From assembly GCA_016648135.1 (NCBI GenBank), contig JADDOH010002042.1, forward strand, positions 35,952-99,951: a stretch of 64,000 nt of DNA. Direction: 5' to 3'. Every line of letters starts with the position of its first letter. The stretch's first letter is position 1. Positions 23,491 to 34,056 of this stretch are shown piece after piece. The notes beneath the pieces are model-generated. The model did not search any database. It had not been told where the DNA came from and saw only the letters and a program-made list of their open reading frames with translations. Position numbers and translations under genes: made by a program. Source of the DNA: Agrypnia vestita (lineage: Eukaryota > Arthropoda > Insecta > Trichoptera > Phryganeidae).

Positions 23491-23729
23491 GAAAAATCAA
23501 ATTTAATAATAGCTCAATATGTCCCTTTGTAAGTGCTAATAATTAAAAAATAATAATTAATTACCTTTTTGTAATAAAATAAATCAATTTCTACCAACAT
23601 TTTATTCTTCCCTGGATGGCATAATTCTTTAAGGAAGACAGCCTTCAGTAATCGTTAAATCTGTGTAAGCCTTCATGGACATATAGCTTATGATCGTGGT
23701 AGATGGAGAAATACATATATACTCTAGTA

Positions 23730-23830
23730 CAGGTGTGGCGAACCTAGGGCACGCATGCCCGAGGTGGCAAGTTTGAGAATTTGGAAGGCACGCGAACGAT
23801 TTCAAAGCTCAAAAATATTTTTTTTTAAAT
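23730..23830 (+). mobile_element. Possible hAT terminal fragment
   Basis: CAGGTGTGGCGAACC at 23730, followed by GGCACGC.TGCC...GGCAC.C, resembles the 5' terminus of Charlie/Tip-like hAT elements. No partner end or 8-bp duplication was found. The following sequence to 24204 shows nothing. Confidence 0.35.
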
Positions 23831-24265
23831 TTAAGTAATTAAAATTTTGATTAAATAATCCATATTGATTTTTATGCTGGCTACACTGCCTTTGACGTTT
23901 GTTTTCGTTTGAGGTTATGTACGTTGTAATTTGTTGTTTATGTCACTGTCACTACGGTCAGTTTAGGTGTCACTGTCAGTGAAGATAAGTTAGTCGATCT
24001 CATCTCTCTGATAGTGAATGGTTACCATTGACCATGTTCATATAATATATTCAATATATACAATATTACTCCGTTTCTGACATAAGTGAATTGTTTTGTT
24101 TGAGTTGAATTATGTTTTTCACCAAAAAACGATGTGATTAAAGCACCAGCAAGTCTTATGCGCAAAGCACGGATTTAAATCACTGGAAATAATTTTAATT
24201 TCTAAAAAAATAATTTTATTATTTGCTTTAATCTACTTATATTCATTAATTATATACACCTACAC

Positions 24266-24298
24266 CGGACAAACCTTTCCATCGTCAGGGTATTTTAA
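24266..24298 (-). ncRNA. Degenerate hammerhead-like motif, left arm
   Basis: On minus CTGACGA (24298-24292) is followed by GGAAAGGTTTGTCC. The GAAAC segment has been lost by a small deletion relative to the right arm, so it is inactive. Confidence 0.4.
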
Positions 24299-24628
24299 AT
24301 ATGTCAAAATAACAAAATGAGTGATGTCTTTTATTTTGGTTTTCAAAATTATTTAATTTTTTTTTTTAAATATTAGGTATTGCTGAAGTTTTTGATTACA
24401 CATAATTATTGGAATTTTTTAAAAATAATTTAGAATCATTATAAATTAGTAAAGTATGTAAAAGTAAACAAAAAATTATTAACTATCAATTAAATTTAAC
24501 GACAAGTCCAATTCTAAAAAAAAATCCAATAATTTTATGTAACTTCAGCAATAATATTAAAAAATATTTTTTTTAATAATTGAGAAAACCAAAACAAAAG
24601 ACATTATTTGTTTTTATATTTTGACATA

Positions 24629-25913
24629 TTAGGTCTTTACATATGAAATTGAGGTTTAGTATGGGAGGAACATAAAGCCGATTTTTTTTATTATAATATA
24701 TTTATTTAATCAAAGTATGTACCGTTGCTATCTATGCACTTTTGCCATCTCATAGGTAGTTCATCGATCCCTTTACTAAAAAAACCATTCGGACGGGAAT
24801 CAATAAAATCTTTGAAGGCGGTTTGGACTGCCCCCATCGGAGTTGAATTTTTTCCTTTGCAAGAAGTTATCCAAATTTCGAAAAAAATGGTAATCTGTTG
24901 GGGAAAGGTCCGGAGAGTACGGTGGATGTCTTAGACATTCCAATTGAAGCTCCTCTAATTTGGTAGCCGTCTATTGTGCAGTGTGTGGTCTAGCGTTATC
25001 ATGAAGCAGCAGTGGCTTAGAGCGATTAACCAGCCTTGGTTGTTTAGCAGCTAGCTTTTCCATCATGGTTTGCAGTTGCTGACAATAGACATCTGCCGTA
25101 ATCGTCTGGCCAGATTTAAGAAAGCTGTAGTGAACGACACCAGCACTAGTCCACCAAAAGCTCACAAGTATCTTTTTTGGAGTCAATTTTCGCTTGGGGC
25201 ATGGTTTGGCTGGTTCGGGAGGGTTCAGCCATTGCGATGAGCGCTTCTGATTATCGTACAGGATCCACTTTTCATCACAGGTAATGATTCGATTTAAAAT
25301 CCCTTCATTATTGTGCCGGTTGAGTAATGCAACGCAGCAGTCAACGCGCGTTTGTTGATTTGCTTCACTCAATTCGTGAGGTACCCACCTTTCAAGCTTT
25401 TTCACCTTACCAATTTGTTTCAAGTGGATTAAAATAGTTTTATCACTAACACCGCAGCCTGCAGCTAACTCGGATGTAGTTTGCGATGGATCCGCTTCCA
25501 CAATAGCCTTCAATTCTTCATTATAACTTTGGTCTCCGGCCGTCCACGGGGCTTGTTCTGCAGGTCGAAATTTCCAGAACGAAAACGTTGGAACCAAAAA
25601 CGCACTGTGTTTTCTTTTGCGGCACCGTCGCCATACACATCATTAATCCTTCGAGCCGTTTCTGCAGCACTGGTGCCACGGTGGAACTCGTACTCGTAAA
25701 TAACGCGATATTTCAAGTTTTTCATTTTGTAAACTGAGTGACGCAAAGAAAAAAACAATTGAGAAAAAAACAAATGAATTATAATTTTCAAAACACAAAT
25801 ACATGAGTAAATAACTGTATAAATTTGGATTTGGAATTCCTAACCAAAGAGAAGATATTTGAGATCAAATTTGACAGTACGGCAAAACGCCAATTTCATA
25901 TGTATGGACCTAA
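24629..25913 (-). mobile_element. Mariner copy 2, near full length
   Basis: TIRs (TTAGGTC.TTACATATGAAA; TTAGGTCCATACATATGAAA from the other end) are bounded by TA at 24627-24628 and 25914-25915. It is 1,285 bp long. Each TIR has a private substitution. It is inserted in the right arm of the foldback element. Confidence 0.95.
24706..25725 (-). pseudogene. Broken mariner transposase (copy 2)
   Basis: Start ATG at 25725 (MKNLKYR). All three catalytic regions are present in the DNA: TCDEKW, HDNARPH, and the SPDLAPTDYHFF equivalent after the frame breaks. Three lesions: a 1-bp deletion near 25528 (GTTGAT to GTTAT) that shifts frame after KV; CAG to TAG at about 24973, just after HTAQ; and an extra C in the C-run near 24832. 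It is the only copy in which the region around the first Asp reads through without interruption. Confidence 0.92.
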
Positions 25914-25926
25914 TATATAAAACACC

Positions 25927-25958
25927 CTGACGATGGAAAAGTTTTTCCAAAACATGTA
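25927..25958 (+). ncRNA. Hammerhead-like motif, right arm
   Basis: CTGACGA (25927-25933), stem II TGGAAAAG/TTTTTCC (perfect over six pairs), then AAAACATGTA. The expected CCGAAAC appears as CCAAAAC, a CpG-type change of the essential G12, so cleavage should be lost. ACATGT is retained. Confidence 0.55.
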
Positions 25959-26013
25959 GGTGTAATAAATGAATATAAGTAGATTAAAACAAATAATAAA
26001 ATGAATTTTTTTA

Positions 26014-27689
26014 AATGCCAATCTACAAAGTTGCTCAACCAATTGAATAAAAAATTATATAACCTAAAAAAAAGCTGTGCTTTTTTTAAATACATAAATT
26101 TGACTTTTTGTAATATTTCGAATAAGAAGGTTCCAATATTTTAATGTAAAGTTAATGCAATAAATATTATTACTTGAGAATATAATTATATAATTATATT
26201 AGTGCTCAAGCCATCTTGCTTATGCACTTATTTGATTCAAATGAAAATACGACAGGCAATTGACAGGACAACCGAGAAAGGTGAGTCTAATCTTACAATT
26301 GTACTAGGAATACAATCCAATATTAAATTTTGTTCATGATTTTTCATTGCAGTATAATTATACAAATATTTAAATGGCGTTTATTAAGACTACCTAGGTG
26401 GTGGTTTATAATTCTAACTGCTTTTACGATAATTACCATAGATATTATCGTGCGCACTGGACGGCAAGTCAATAAAGCAGACAATGAAAGATCTGAATTT
26501 CCCTGTTCGGAAGTAACATCATCTGATTTAGGCGCGTCAAGCAGTAATAATTAATTACCCTCGGTCCCTACTGGCCAGGGGTAGGCAGGGGCACGGGGGG
26601 ATGGGGAGATAGGGAGTGATGGAGAGGAGGAATAAAAAATAGAAGTAAAAACAAACATCAAGATATGAAGGAGAAATAGGGATCCTCATGAATTAATTTA
26701 TATGGAAATTAGTTTGGAAGTATTCCAGTTTTTTAAACACCTTTTGTTTTTATGAATTCCTGTTACAGGGCGAAATATTATTTTTTGAAAAATGTTATTA
26801 ACTGAAATATCTGCGAATTTATTTTGCAAGTTTCCGGACTAAAATTACACACCTTTATAAGTTACCGTGCTTGTTAAGGAGGTTTATCTGTCTGAGATCT
26901 AAACTGATTATATCTTAGGAAGTGAAAAGCTAATAATTTATTTTGCAGACATTTAATTATTATAAATCGTTCTCATACCTCGGAAACGTGAAATATTATT
27001 TATGTTTACAACATTAATTTTCTATAAAATCAGAATATAAAACAAAGTTTATCCGAAAAGGCACTCGCATGCATAAAAAGATAAAGGATAATCGAAACAT
27101 CAGAAAGTTAACGTGTCCTTTATCAGAAAAGACAGTAATCTAATGGTAACTCGTACCTGTCTAAAATGGAGGATCGCTTGATGGAGGAAACTCTTGGCTT
27201 TGTTTTGAAGGCTCACGTTGTTTCTTTTTGTTCTTATAAATGTATGACGGTAGGAATATAAAATCCCGTAAATAAATTGTAAAACAAAATACGTTCGTAT
27301 GGGTAGGTATAATATTTTATTTATCCCTTTGTATGAATAAGCCGCGCAGTGTTTAGATTTCTGAACAAAATTTAGATTCCTGCTCAAAAAGATTTTTGAT
27401 AGATTTTTGAACGAAATTCACATTTTTGCTCAAAAAATGTTAAAATGAAGATAGCTATGGATTTCATATTTAAGTCGCGTAATTCAAATAATGCTTTAAT
27501 AAAATAACGTATAAATTAAACTTTAATATGTTTAATAAAAATATAAGAAAGAACTTTATGAATTTAATAAACTCATCTTAGAATATTCATAGGTTCACAC
27601 TTAAACAGTGTGTTTTGCTGGGGATATAATAAGACATTAATAGTCATTAGTCTTAAATAATGTAATTAAAGCACGAGTTGAATTAAATA
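26014..27689. other. Intergenic DNA, no gene recognised
   Basis: A G-rich tract (26570-26635, GGCACGGGGGGATGGGGAG) follows a 74-codon plus frame at 26330-26554 that shows one hydrophobic segment and no family motif. Confidence 0.35.
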
Positions 27690-28036
27690 GACAGCTTACC
27701 ACAGTTCAAAAAACAACTTAAGACGCATTTATTTAGACAATCCTATAAAAACCTATAGAATCTGACCACAACAACGCTAGCTAATGTTTTCCACTTCTAT
27801 TATGCACTCCGCGAAAACACTTAATTCTTTCAGGCACTCTCAACTGTTACAGTACTCAATTTTAATTCCATTTCTTGTATGCCACCTAGTGAATAAGTGA
27901 TAGTAAATAAGTTTTTTCTTTTCTAGCAGTAAGTTGTTTTGTTAGATAAAATTTTTTCTGTGTAAAGGGCCCTTGAGGTGAGTATTCGCGAAAACGGCGC
28001 TATATAAGTTATCCAATTATTATTATTATTATTAAG
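27690..28036 (+). pseudogene. 3' end of an L2/CR1-like LINE with an (ATT)n tail
   Basis: The frame FKKQLKTHLFRQSYKNL then a stop (about 27706-27760) matches the conserved C-terminal end of L2/CR1-type reverse transcriptases (f...LKThLF...y). A 3' UTR follows with GGCGCTATATAAG and a terminal (ATT)n tract (28018-28036), the usual tail of these families. Only the last residues of the ORF remain. Confidence 0.65.
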
Positions 28037-28040
28037 ATAC

Positions 28041-28477
28041 GTTTTAAATATTATTAATAATTATTTTGATTCCCAAAATTTTCCAGATCTGACATTTCAA
28101 ACATAATAATCATCCAACAGCTCTAAAATTAAATTATTTTAACAAAGTTTCTACTGAACTTTTGTAATAAATATAAATATTGCCTTACACATATCTAATT
28201 TAAAAAAATCAACCCATAAAATTTGAAATTAGAATTTACTACATGCTTGGATTGGATAGTTGAAAACTATTGTTTTATAATTGTGTAATGGAAGGCATTA
28301 TAATTATTCAACCAGTTTCATACACAAAAAAATTAATTAAGCACAACTCTTAGAATACAATTACCCATTTATAAAGAAAATAAAAAGTGATGAAAAAATA
28401 CCCTTCTGATATTCCATTCGTAGCTACAACACATGTATAAAACATTAATGGTGGATAATCCTCTGGGATATCCTTTT
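28041..28477. other. AT-rich DNA, nothing recognised
   Basis: No structure beyond A/T runs was seen. Confidence 0.35.
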
Positions 28478-28612
28478 TTCTTTTGTTTCTTCTTTTTCGT
28501 ATTTTGTTCCACGAACTGTCATGGCCAATCAGCCGAGCTGGCATCCCAAATAACAACCCGGCAGCGAATGGGGTACTTAAACACCTGGGGTCATTGAACT
28601 GTCTGTAAATGT
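28478..28612 (-). repeat. Detached internal fragment of the HSE-LTR family
   Basis: It matches 29460-29595 of the complete LTR nearly throughout: CTTTTGTTTCTTCTTTTTCG, GGCCAATCAGCCGAGC.GGCAT, and TACTTAAACACCTGGGGTCA. It lies about 980 bp before the matching part of that LTR in the same orientation, and lacks LTR ends, TATA box and the TTC/GAA run. Confidence 0.85.
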
Positions 28613-29192
28613 CTAGCTTGATTGAAATTGAATCTTTCAGCGAAAGTTAGAAGTGCGTTATTAAAAAAACATAATAATTAGCAAATTATTTCAGTAAGAC
28701 AGTTTAGTAAAACAAATATTCTTTTAGATTTATTTTTTAAACGAAAGATTAAATTGAATTTTTCAAAGACTTTTTAGTATTTTATATGTTATGTATGTAA
28801 TAAATTGCACGTGGACGTGGTTATAATTTATAAAGGGGTGGGTTTCGGGATAAGGGAACATAAAAAAATTTAATTAATATAATAATAACTGTACGTTCTG
28901 CGCAGAGAAGAATTGGCGTAGACATATATTATTGAGGAAATTTATAATATATACATATATAGTGAACATAACTATGGGTACGGGATGAGATACAGGACAC
29001 ATGGAGGCTCATATTGTCATTTAGCTCTTAAAAACATACACGATTCTAATGACACTAAATATCAAAATTATAAATATTTGTCTTCTAATATTGTTTTAAT
29101 TTTCATTTTAATTTTGCATAGTTCTGCACTAGTACCTACTCTATTTCGCTGGAATAAATAATGTATTCCTATTATGGTAAAGATAAGCTAAG
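28613..29192. other. AT-rich DNA, nothing recognised
   Basis: Short palindromic AT runs at 28935-28960 only. Confidence 0.35.
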
Positions 29193-29196
29193 ATAT

Positions 29197-29772
29197 TGTC
29201 ACGAGTTCACGGTAGTGAGAGACTAAATGAAACACTATAAATAATTTACTTTAATTGATTATACAAAGTCACTGCATATAAACTAACTGGAACACTATTC
29301 CTAAATTCGCACTAATCGTCAGTCAAGAATATTCCACTTATCTAGAGAGCACCGATTCGCTACTAAAATGTTCCGCACGCACGCAGGTAGGTACTCTTCT
29401 AATTTATTCGCTGGGTATATTTTCGCTCGGTTTTGCGCCCGTTTGTTTACCTTTATCCTTTTCTTCTTTTGTTTCTTCTTTTTCGTATTTTGTTCCATAA
29501 ACTGTCACGGCCAATCAGCCGAGCCGGCATCTCAAATAACAATCCAGCAGCGATTGAGGTACTTAAACACCTGGGGTCACTGAACTGTCTGTGGTTTTGT
29601 CTGCCTAAAACAATATTGGTCGCGCGCACCGCTGCTATGTATTTTATAGTAAATGTTTTCTTTCAAATTTTCTGGTATATTTCCGTGTGCTCTAGTTCTT
29701 TCTAAAATCTTCTAGATTGTTCGGAAGACTTCGATTATGCGTAATTATTTTTTATTTTAGAATCTCGTGACA
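29197..29772 (-). repeat. Complete solo LTR (HSE-LTR family), reference copy C
   Basis: It begins TGTCACGAG and ends CTCGTGACA, perfect 9-bp inverted ends with the TG...CA of LTRs. It is flanked by ATAT on both sides (29193-29196; 29773-29776), a 4-bp duplication. Length 576 bp. The minus-strand TATA box TATAAAA is at 29642-29648. Upstream on minus lie seven units at strict 5-nt spacing: TTC 29700, AAA 29705, TTC 29710, GAT 29715, TTC 29720, AAG 29725, TTC 29730. All four TTC are exact and each GAA slot is one base off. With no internal region beside it, it is the product of LTR-LTR recombination. Confidence 0.88.
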
Positions 29773-29776
29773 ATAT

Positions 29777-30524
29777 GATATGATACATTTTATCAATTTA
29801 CTTAATGGTGTTTTACATGAGAAGTGACTACAAGACAATTATGTGTTCAAAAAATGAATATAAAAATATTAATCTTTTTGTGTAGTAAGCAGTAAGTGTT
29901 CTCTCTCTCGAGGTTCAGCCTTGCCTTGAATATTTTATTACATTCTTGTCTGTGTTAGAGTAGCCAGTTTCTTTTCACCCTGTTTAGACGACGTCATTTA
30001 AAAGTACACCTTATATTATATATTTTGCATACACATGGTAATAGTGAAGTAATAAAAGATTCTTTATATCTTATGTTATGTTAAGTTTATGCGTTTTTTG
30101 TTTTGTTCATTATTTGTTGTCGATCTCCACTCATTGCATTACTAATGATTCATAAATTTTAATTTGTGAGAATTAAAAAACTTTACTAATCTATTAACAA
30201 ACATGTTCAAATGTAATTTCCGTCATTACTGTTGTATATTAATCTGAGTTTCCCAATTATTAATAAGGAAAACTTCAAAGCAAATGAGATAAATGCGCGT
30301 TCATTACGACAGAATTACGGTACATCAAAGGGCCCGATAATGATTACCCTCTTCATAAACTGAAATTCAGCAAAACAAAAATGTGTAATCCTCAAAGCCT
30401 TCCGGTTGAAAAACAAAGTTAACGGAGCAGTGTTTTATGCTTTTCTCTGGTGATCATGCGAACCGTACAGGTAAGCCACTTTTGTGACTCGTGCACACAA
30501 AAAACGAAATATTTTGAATATATT
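29777..30524. other. Intergenic DNA, no gene recognised
   Basis: A higher-complexity patch at 30285-30480 is the only departure from AT-rich sequence. Confidence 0.35.
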
Positions 30525-30660
30525 TTTTTAAACGCTACAAGGCGCAAAAAATTTAGCGAAACATATCATAAAAACACTCGTGCTATAGAAAATTACATAG
30601 ATATATTGTGTTCTCGCTGGAAATAGAAAACTCCCGGTATCAAAATCCAGCAATGTCCAC
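30525..30660 (-). repeat. SINE-like sequence, copy 2
   Basis: It shares AACGCTAC, CATAAAAACACTC and a decayed B-box region (CTCCCGGTATCAAAATCCAG) with 18425-18560 in the same orientation. Confidence 0.45.
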
Positions 30661-31209
30661 TGACTACAACGGCTGTGTGCATCGAATAATCTCAATTATA
30701 ATGCGGAAAATTCGATTGTCTGAAGCAGAAAAATGTAGCTCGAAGGCTGCGCTCTAGGGTCGTAAAATTTTATACGCATTGCTTATCTTTCTGAAATTTT
30801 TCAATCAATTCAATTGTTTTCAGCTCGCACCCCTACTTACACTTTGAGATATGAAACTTTCTAAAATATTAATAAGTATTAAAAAATAAGAAATGAACCC
30901 ATATTATTTATTTCATATTTTTAATACGCTAAACAAGAAAAACGATTTAATGTAGAAATGAAGAAAATGAAACTGATTAAAAGAACGCATGAATAAATTT
31001 ATTTGAATTTGTGAAGACATGATTTCTTCCATGTGATGTATTACCACTTTGGGAATACGGAGTTTTATCCAATGAAAGAACAGGCGGTAGTAATTACTGT
31101 TCTTGTTTTATTATACAAAATACTGTTGGTGATCGACCCTAGCTACCGCGACCTTAAACTACATGACGACAGGAAGAAGAAGAGACGGAGCGCGCCCGTG
31201 CGCACTCCT
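30661..31209. other. Intergenic DNA before the piggyBac
   Basis: A 64-codon plus frame (31033-31227) overlaps the TTAA insertion site and has no recognised domain. Confidence 0.35.
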
Positions 31210-31213
31210 TTAA

Positions 31214-32537
31214 CCCGCCAACGGTGACGTATATGTCAGTAGACCGGGTATTTTCAAAAATTCGAATAACTTTTTCCCCGCCATTAATTTTTGTCGTGAT
31301 TTCGAGTAGCTGCCGCATTGCACGTAGCCCGCCGTCAGTTCACTCCGCGACGTCGAAGTGGATGCGTGTTCTGGAGTTTTGATGCCAACCCGGTGTGTGA
31401 GACCGGGGTCACCGATTGCGTAAGTAAAATAGTCATAGTTGAATTATTGATTTTTAGCATTTTGTCAGGGCTATTTACATTTTTTACTTACTTTTTTTAG
31501 TTTTTTAATTATTTTATTGCATTATCCTATGATATGTAAGTTTATTGCATGATTTTATCGATATTTCACAAAAATATTCTTTACATGTTTCAAATTACAA
31601 ACATTGTTACAGCATGTTATACGAAAGTATTTCGAGTCTCTTTTACATGATGAGGATGGACCATGTCATCTGATGACGCCGAAACTCAAAAGCACATTAT
31701 AATTTAAAGCTACAATGACATCAAGGGCGGCGTCGATGTCGTAGATCGTTGATGTGCAAATTACAATTGTGCTCGAGCAACAAGACGCTGGTCTTGGCAG
31801 TCTTTTACGCTTTGTACAATGTCAGTACCATAAACAGTCAAGTGACGTACAGCTTACAACCAAAAGTAAAAGCTTAAACGTCGTCAATTGATTAAGAATG
31901 TGGCTATGAAATTGATTGAACCTCACACAAGAGAACGATAGATGCAGTTGAACTTGCCGCGGTCAATGAGACAAAGAATGTCAGAAATTTTGAAGATAGA
32001 TGAGGTACCTGGGATGGTTGGTCCATCAAAAAATGGCCGGTGCTATGAGTGTGTATGGAAAAAAATAGAAAGACCAAATACACTTGCTACAAGTGCAAAA
32101 AATATTTGGGTCTAGAACATGTAGTGCCCTTCTTACAGAAGCTGTTTTACTAAAGAATAGTCGTTTTTCAGATCAAATTTTTGTTAATTTTTTGGTTGGA
32201 AAGATGCCATTTTTTGTTTATTTTATGTAATTTCCTAGTGTCCGCATATATACTGAAAATACTGAACTAATTAAAAAAATATTGATTTTTGTGTTTTCTC
32301 GTATTTAAAAAAAGTCATGTTTCAACAGTTAGTAAATTTTACTGTTTTAAGTGAAATTATTTTATAGTAATTAAAAATATAATAAACGTGCTGTGATTAA
32401 TAAAATATTTTTGTTTTATTATCAAAGAACATACAATTAAAAATAAAAATTAATAATAAATAAAATATTTTGAAAAATCTTCCATCGTAAATCCTGGTGC
32501 GTGAGACCGGGGTCACCGTGGCGTCACCAATGGCGGG
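31214..32537 (+). mobile_element. piggyBac element, internally deleted
   Basis: It is flanked by TTAA on both sides (31210-31213; 32538-32541), the piggyBac target duplication. Ends CCCGCCAACGGTGACG and, inverted, CCCGCCATTGGTGACGCC. At 1,324 bp it is roughly half the length of an autonomous member. A near-palindromic motif, GTGAGACCGGGGTCACCG, occurs near both ends in direct orientation (31396-31413; 32503-32520). It could bind transposase, but that is inference. The coding remnant is described separately. Confidence 0.9.
31711..32160 (+). pseudogene. Broken piggyBac transposase, C-terminal part
   Basis: From 31711 the frame reads YNDIKGGVDVVDR, a stop, then CANYNCARATRRW, matching the conserved YN.tKGGVD..D..c..Y...R.TrRW region that holds the last catalytic Asp of the DDD triad. 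Further down, GRCYEC (about 32037) and, in a shifted frame, CYKCKKYLGLEH (about 32084) form the Cys-rich C-terminal zinc-binding domain that contacts the TIR. At least three stops and one frameshift are present. The N-terminal half, with the first catalytic residues, is deleted. Confidence 0.85.
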
Positions 32538-32541
32538 TTAA

Positions 32542-34000
32542 ATGTCCCCTTTTTGACTGACCCCCCTTCCCCTCCTGGGTAAGGGTGGCCAGTCTTAAAA
32601 CACTACATTTCAGCTTTGCTTGCAGACATAAGCTTCTTTTCACCGATTTTAGCGAAATTCAAGAAAAGTGGAATTAATATTCACCAAAATTTAAATTAAA
32701 GTAAAGCTGGTTTATTGTAGTGCAAAGCTTTTTTTTTTTACTAATAGTTTTGATTAAAATTTAGTTTCTGCAAGGATCGTTTGAGCATTGAAAATAAGAT
32801 AGCAAATGAAGTATACAGGTATCATGATTTATGCATGATTAAATAATGTTATGTTGACAGAGGATACGGCGCAATGTTCTAAAGACAACATAAATTGTTT
32901 TCTCAGATAATCTTCGTAGTATTAGCGCAAAGCTTGCGTTTTCAGCAAAGAGCTGAATTTCCTCGCCAATTGCATGCGAATCGCATAGTTTGTAACAGTT
33001 AATATTTCCCTTTGTATTATCAGCAGAGCAGTGGATTCCTTCCGACAACGCCGTCATGCGAGTCCAAATTCCCAACAATTTGTAACAACTATTCCTCTAC
33101 AACGGAAACGATGGGTACACATACTGTTTTTGTTTTAGATTGTTTATTTTAAAGGAAATTATTATTTACAATACAGTTTTTGAGAAATTTAAATATTATT
33201 TAATCATCTTATTAATATCTGAGGTAATATCTCCTGTACGAGCACTCTTATCGACGTTGCTATCTTGTGCTTTACTTACCAACATTTACTAAAAATTTTG
33301 AGCTTACATTTTCCTTTTTCCTACATGCAATTTTTTTTCCTACATTTAGTTTCTCAGTGTTCTGAAATTTAGTGATTTTTGGGATTCACTGTCTGATTTT
33401 GCTTGTACTACAAATTTGATATTTCTAAAACTTTTGTGTACTTTTTGTATCTTTCTAGTACTGTATACTTTTGCACTGTGTATATATTGGCGATGTCGAG
33501 ATTAATCTACGTGATTTACTCAGGCCTGGGTGTTAATAAAAAATAATTTCTCTCTTTGATGTATTTTGTTAATCAATTTTTTTTTTACTTAACCTTTTCT
33601 GTGAATTCAATATTTACTTGTAATGTGTACCTTTAATGGTTTCACGGCCGTGTATGTTTAAAAATATTTTTAATTTTATCCATATATAATTTTTATTTTT
33701 TCTTCATTTTAACTATGAAGTTTACTGTCATATTGTATCCATGTATCGATGAAGGGCAACGTACAGACAAGTTGACTAATTTATTTCAAGTATTGATGAA
33801 AGAAGTGCGTGCAATACTCTCCTCACACATCTTTTGAGGACTCTTAGACTTATGATACTCTAAATTTAAAATATGGGATGAATAAAATGAAAGCCCTGTG
33901 CACTTTTAATGTGTGCAAATTATTTTATGATGTGATATTTTCGTATTTTATAATACACGTGATAACAAAACATACTCAATTTATTTTAAATCTAACTGCG
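32542..34000. other. Intergenic DNA, no gene recognised
   Basis: A C-rich tract at 32555-32590 and poly-T at 32730-32742 are the only compositional features. Confidence 0.35.
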
Positions 34001-34056
34001 AACAGATAGATGTATTATTTAAATATAATTATATTTAAATAATACATCTATCTGTT
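34001..34056. repeat. Perfect 56-bp palindrome
   Basis: It begins AACAGATAGATGTATTATTT and reads the same on both strands with no spacer; the centre is AATT at 34027-34030. Such sequences are prone to cruciform formation. It may be a very small foldback MITE or a recent replication artefact. Confidence 0.95.

Larger units (their letters stand above)
24205..26013. mobile_element. Long inverted-repeat element with hammerhead-like cores, split by mariner copy 2
   Basis: The left arm 24205-24440 matches the complement of 24527-24628 plus 25914-26013. Shared stretches include ATAATTTTATTATTTG, TTAATCTACTTATATTC, TATGTCAAAATA, GATGTCTTTT.TTTTGGTTTTC and ATTGCTGAAGTT. With the mariner (24629-25913) removed the element is about 520 bp. 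A CTGACGA core lies in each arm, facing outward (24292-24298 minus; 25927-25933 plus). The layout matches the elements at 22177 and 45181. No duplication was identified at the outer ends. Confidence 0.75.

Noticed and set aside
29197..29772. MITE instead of a solo LTR
   Set aside because: TG...CA ends, a 4-bp duplication, a TATA box at a promoter-like position and AATAAA in a sister copy favour an LTR.
31640..31690. Hammerhead motif at CTGATGACGCCGAAAC
   Set aside because: Only three bases separate CTGATGA from CGAAAC, too few to form stem II, and it lies within the piggyBac.
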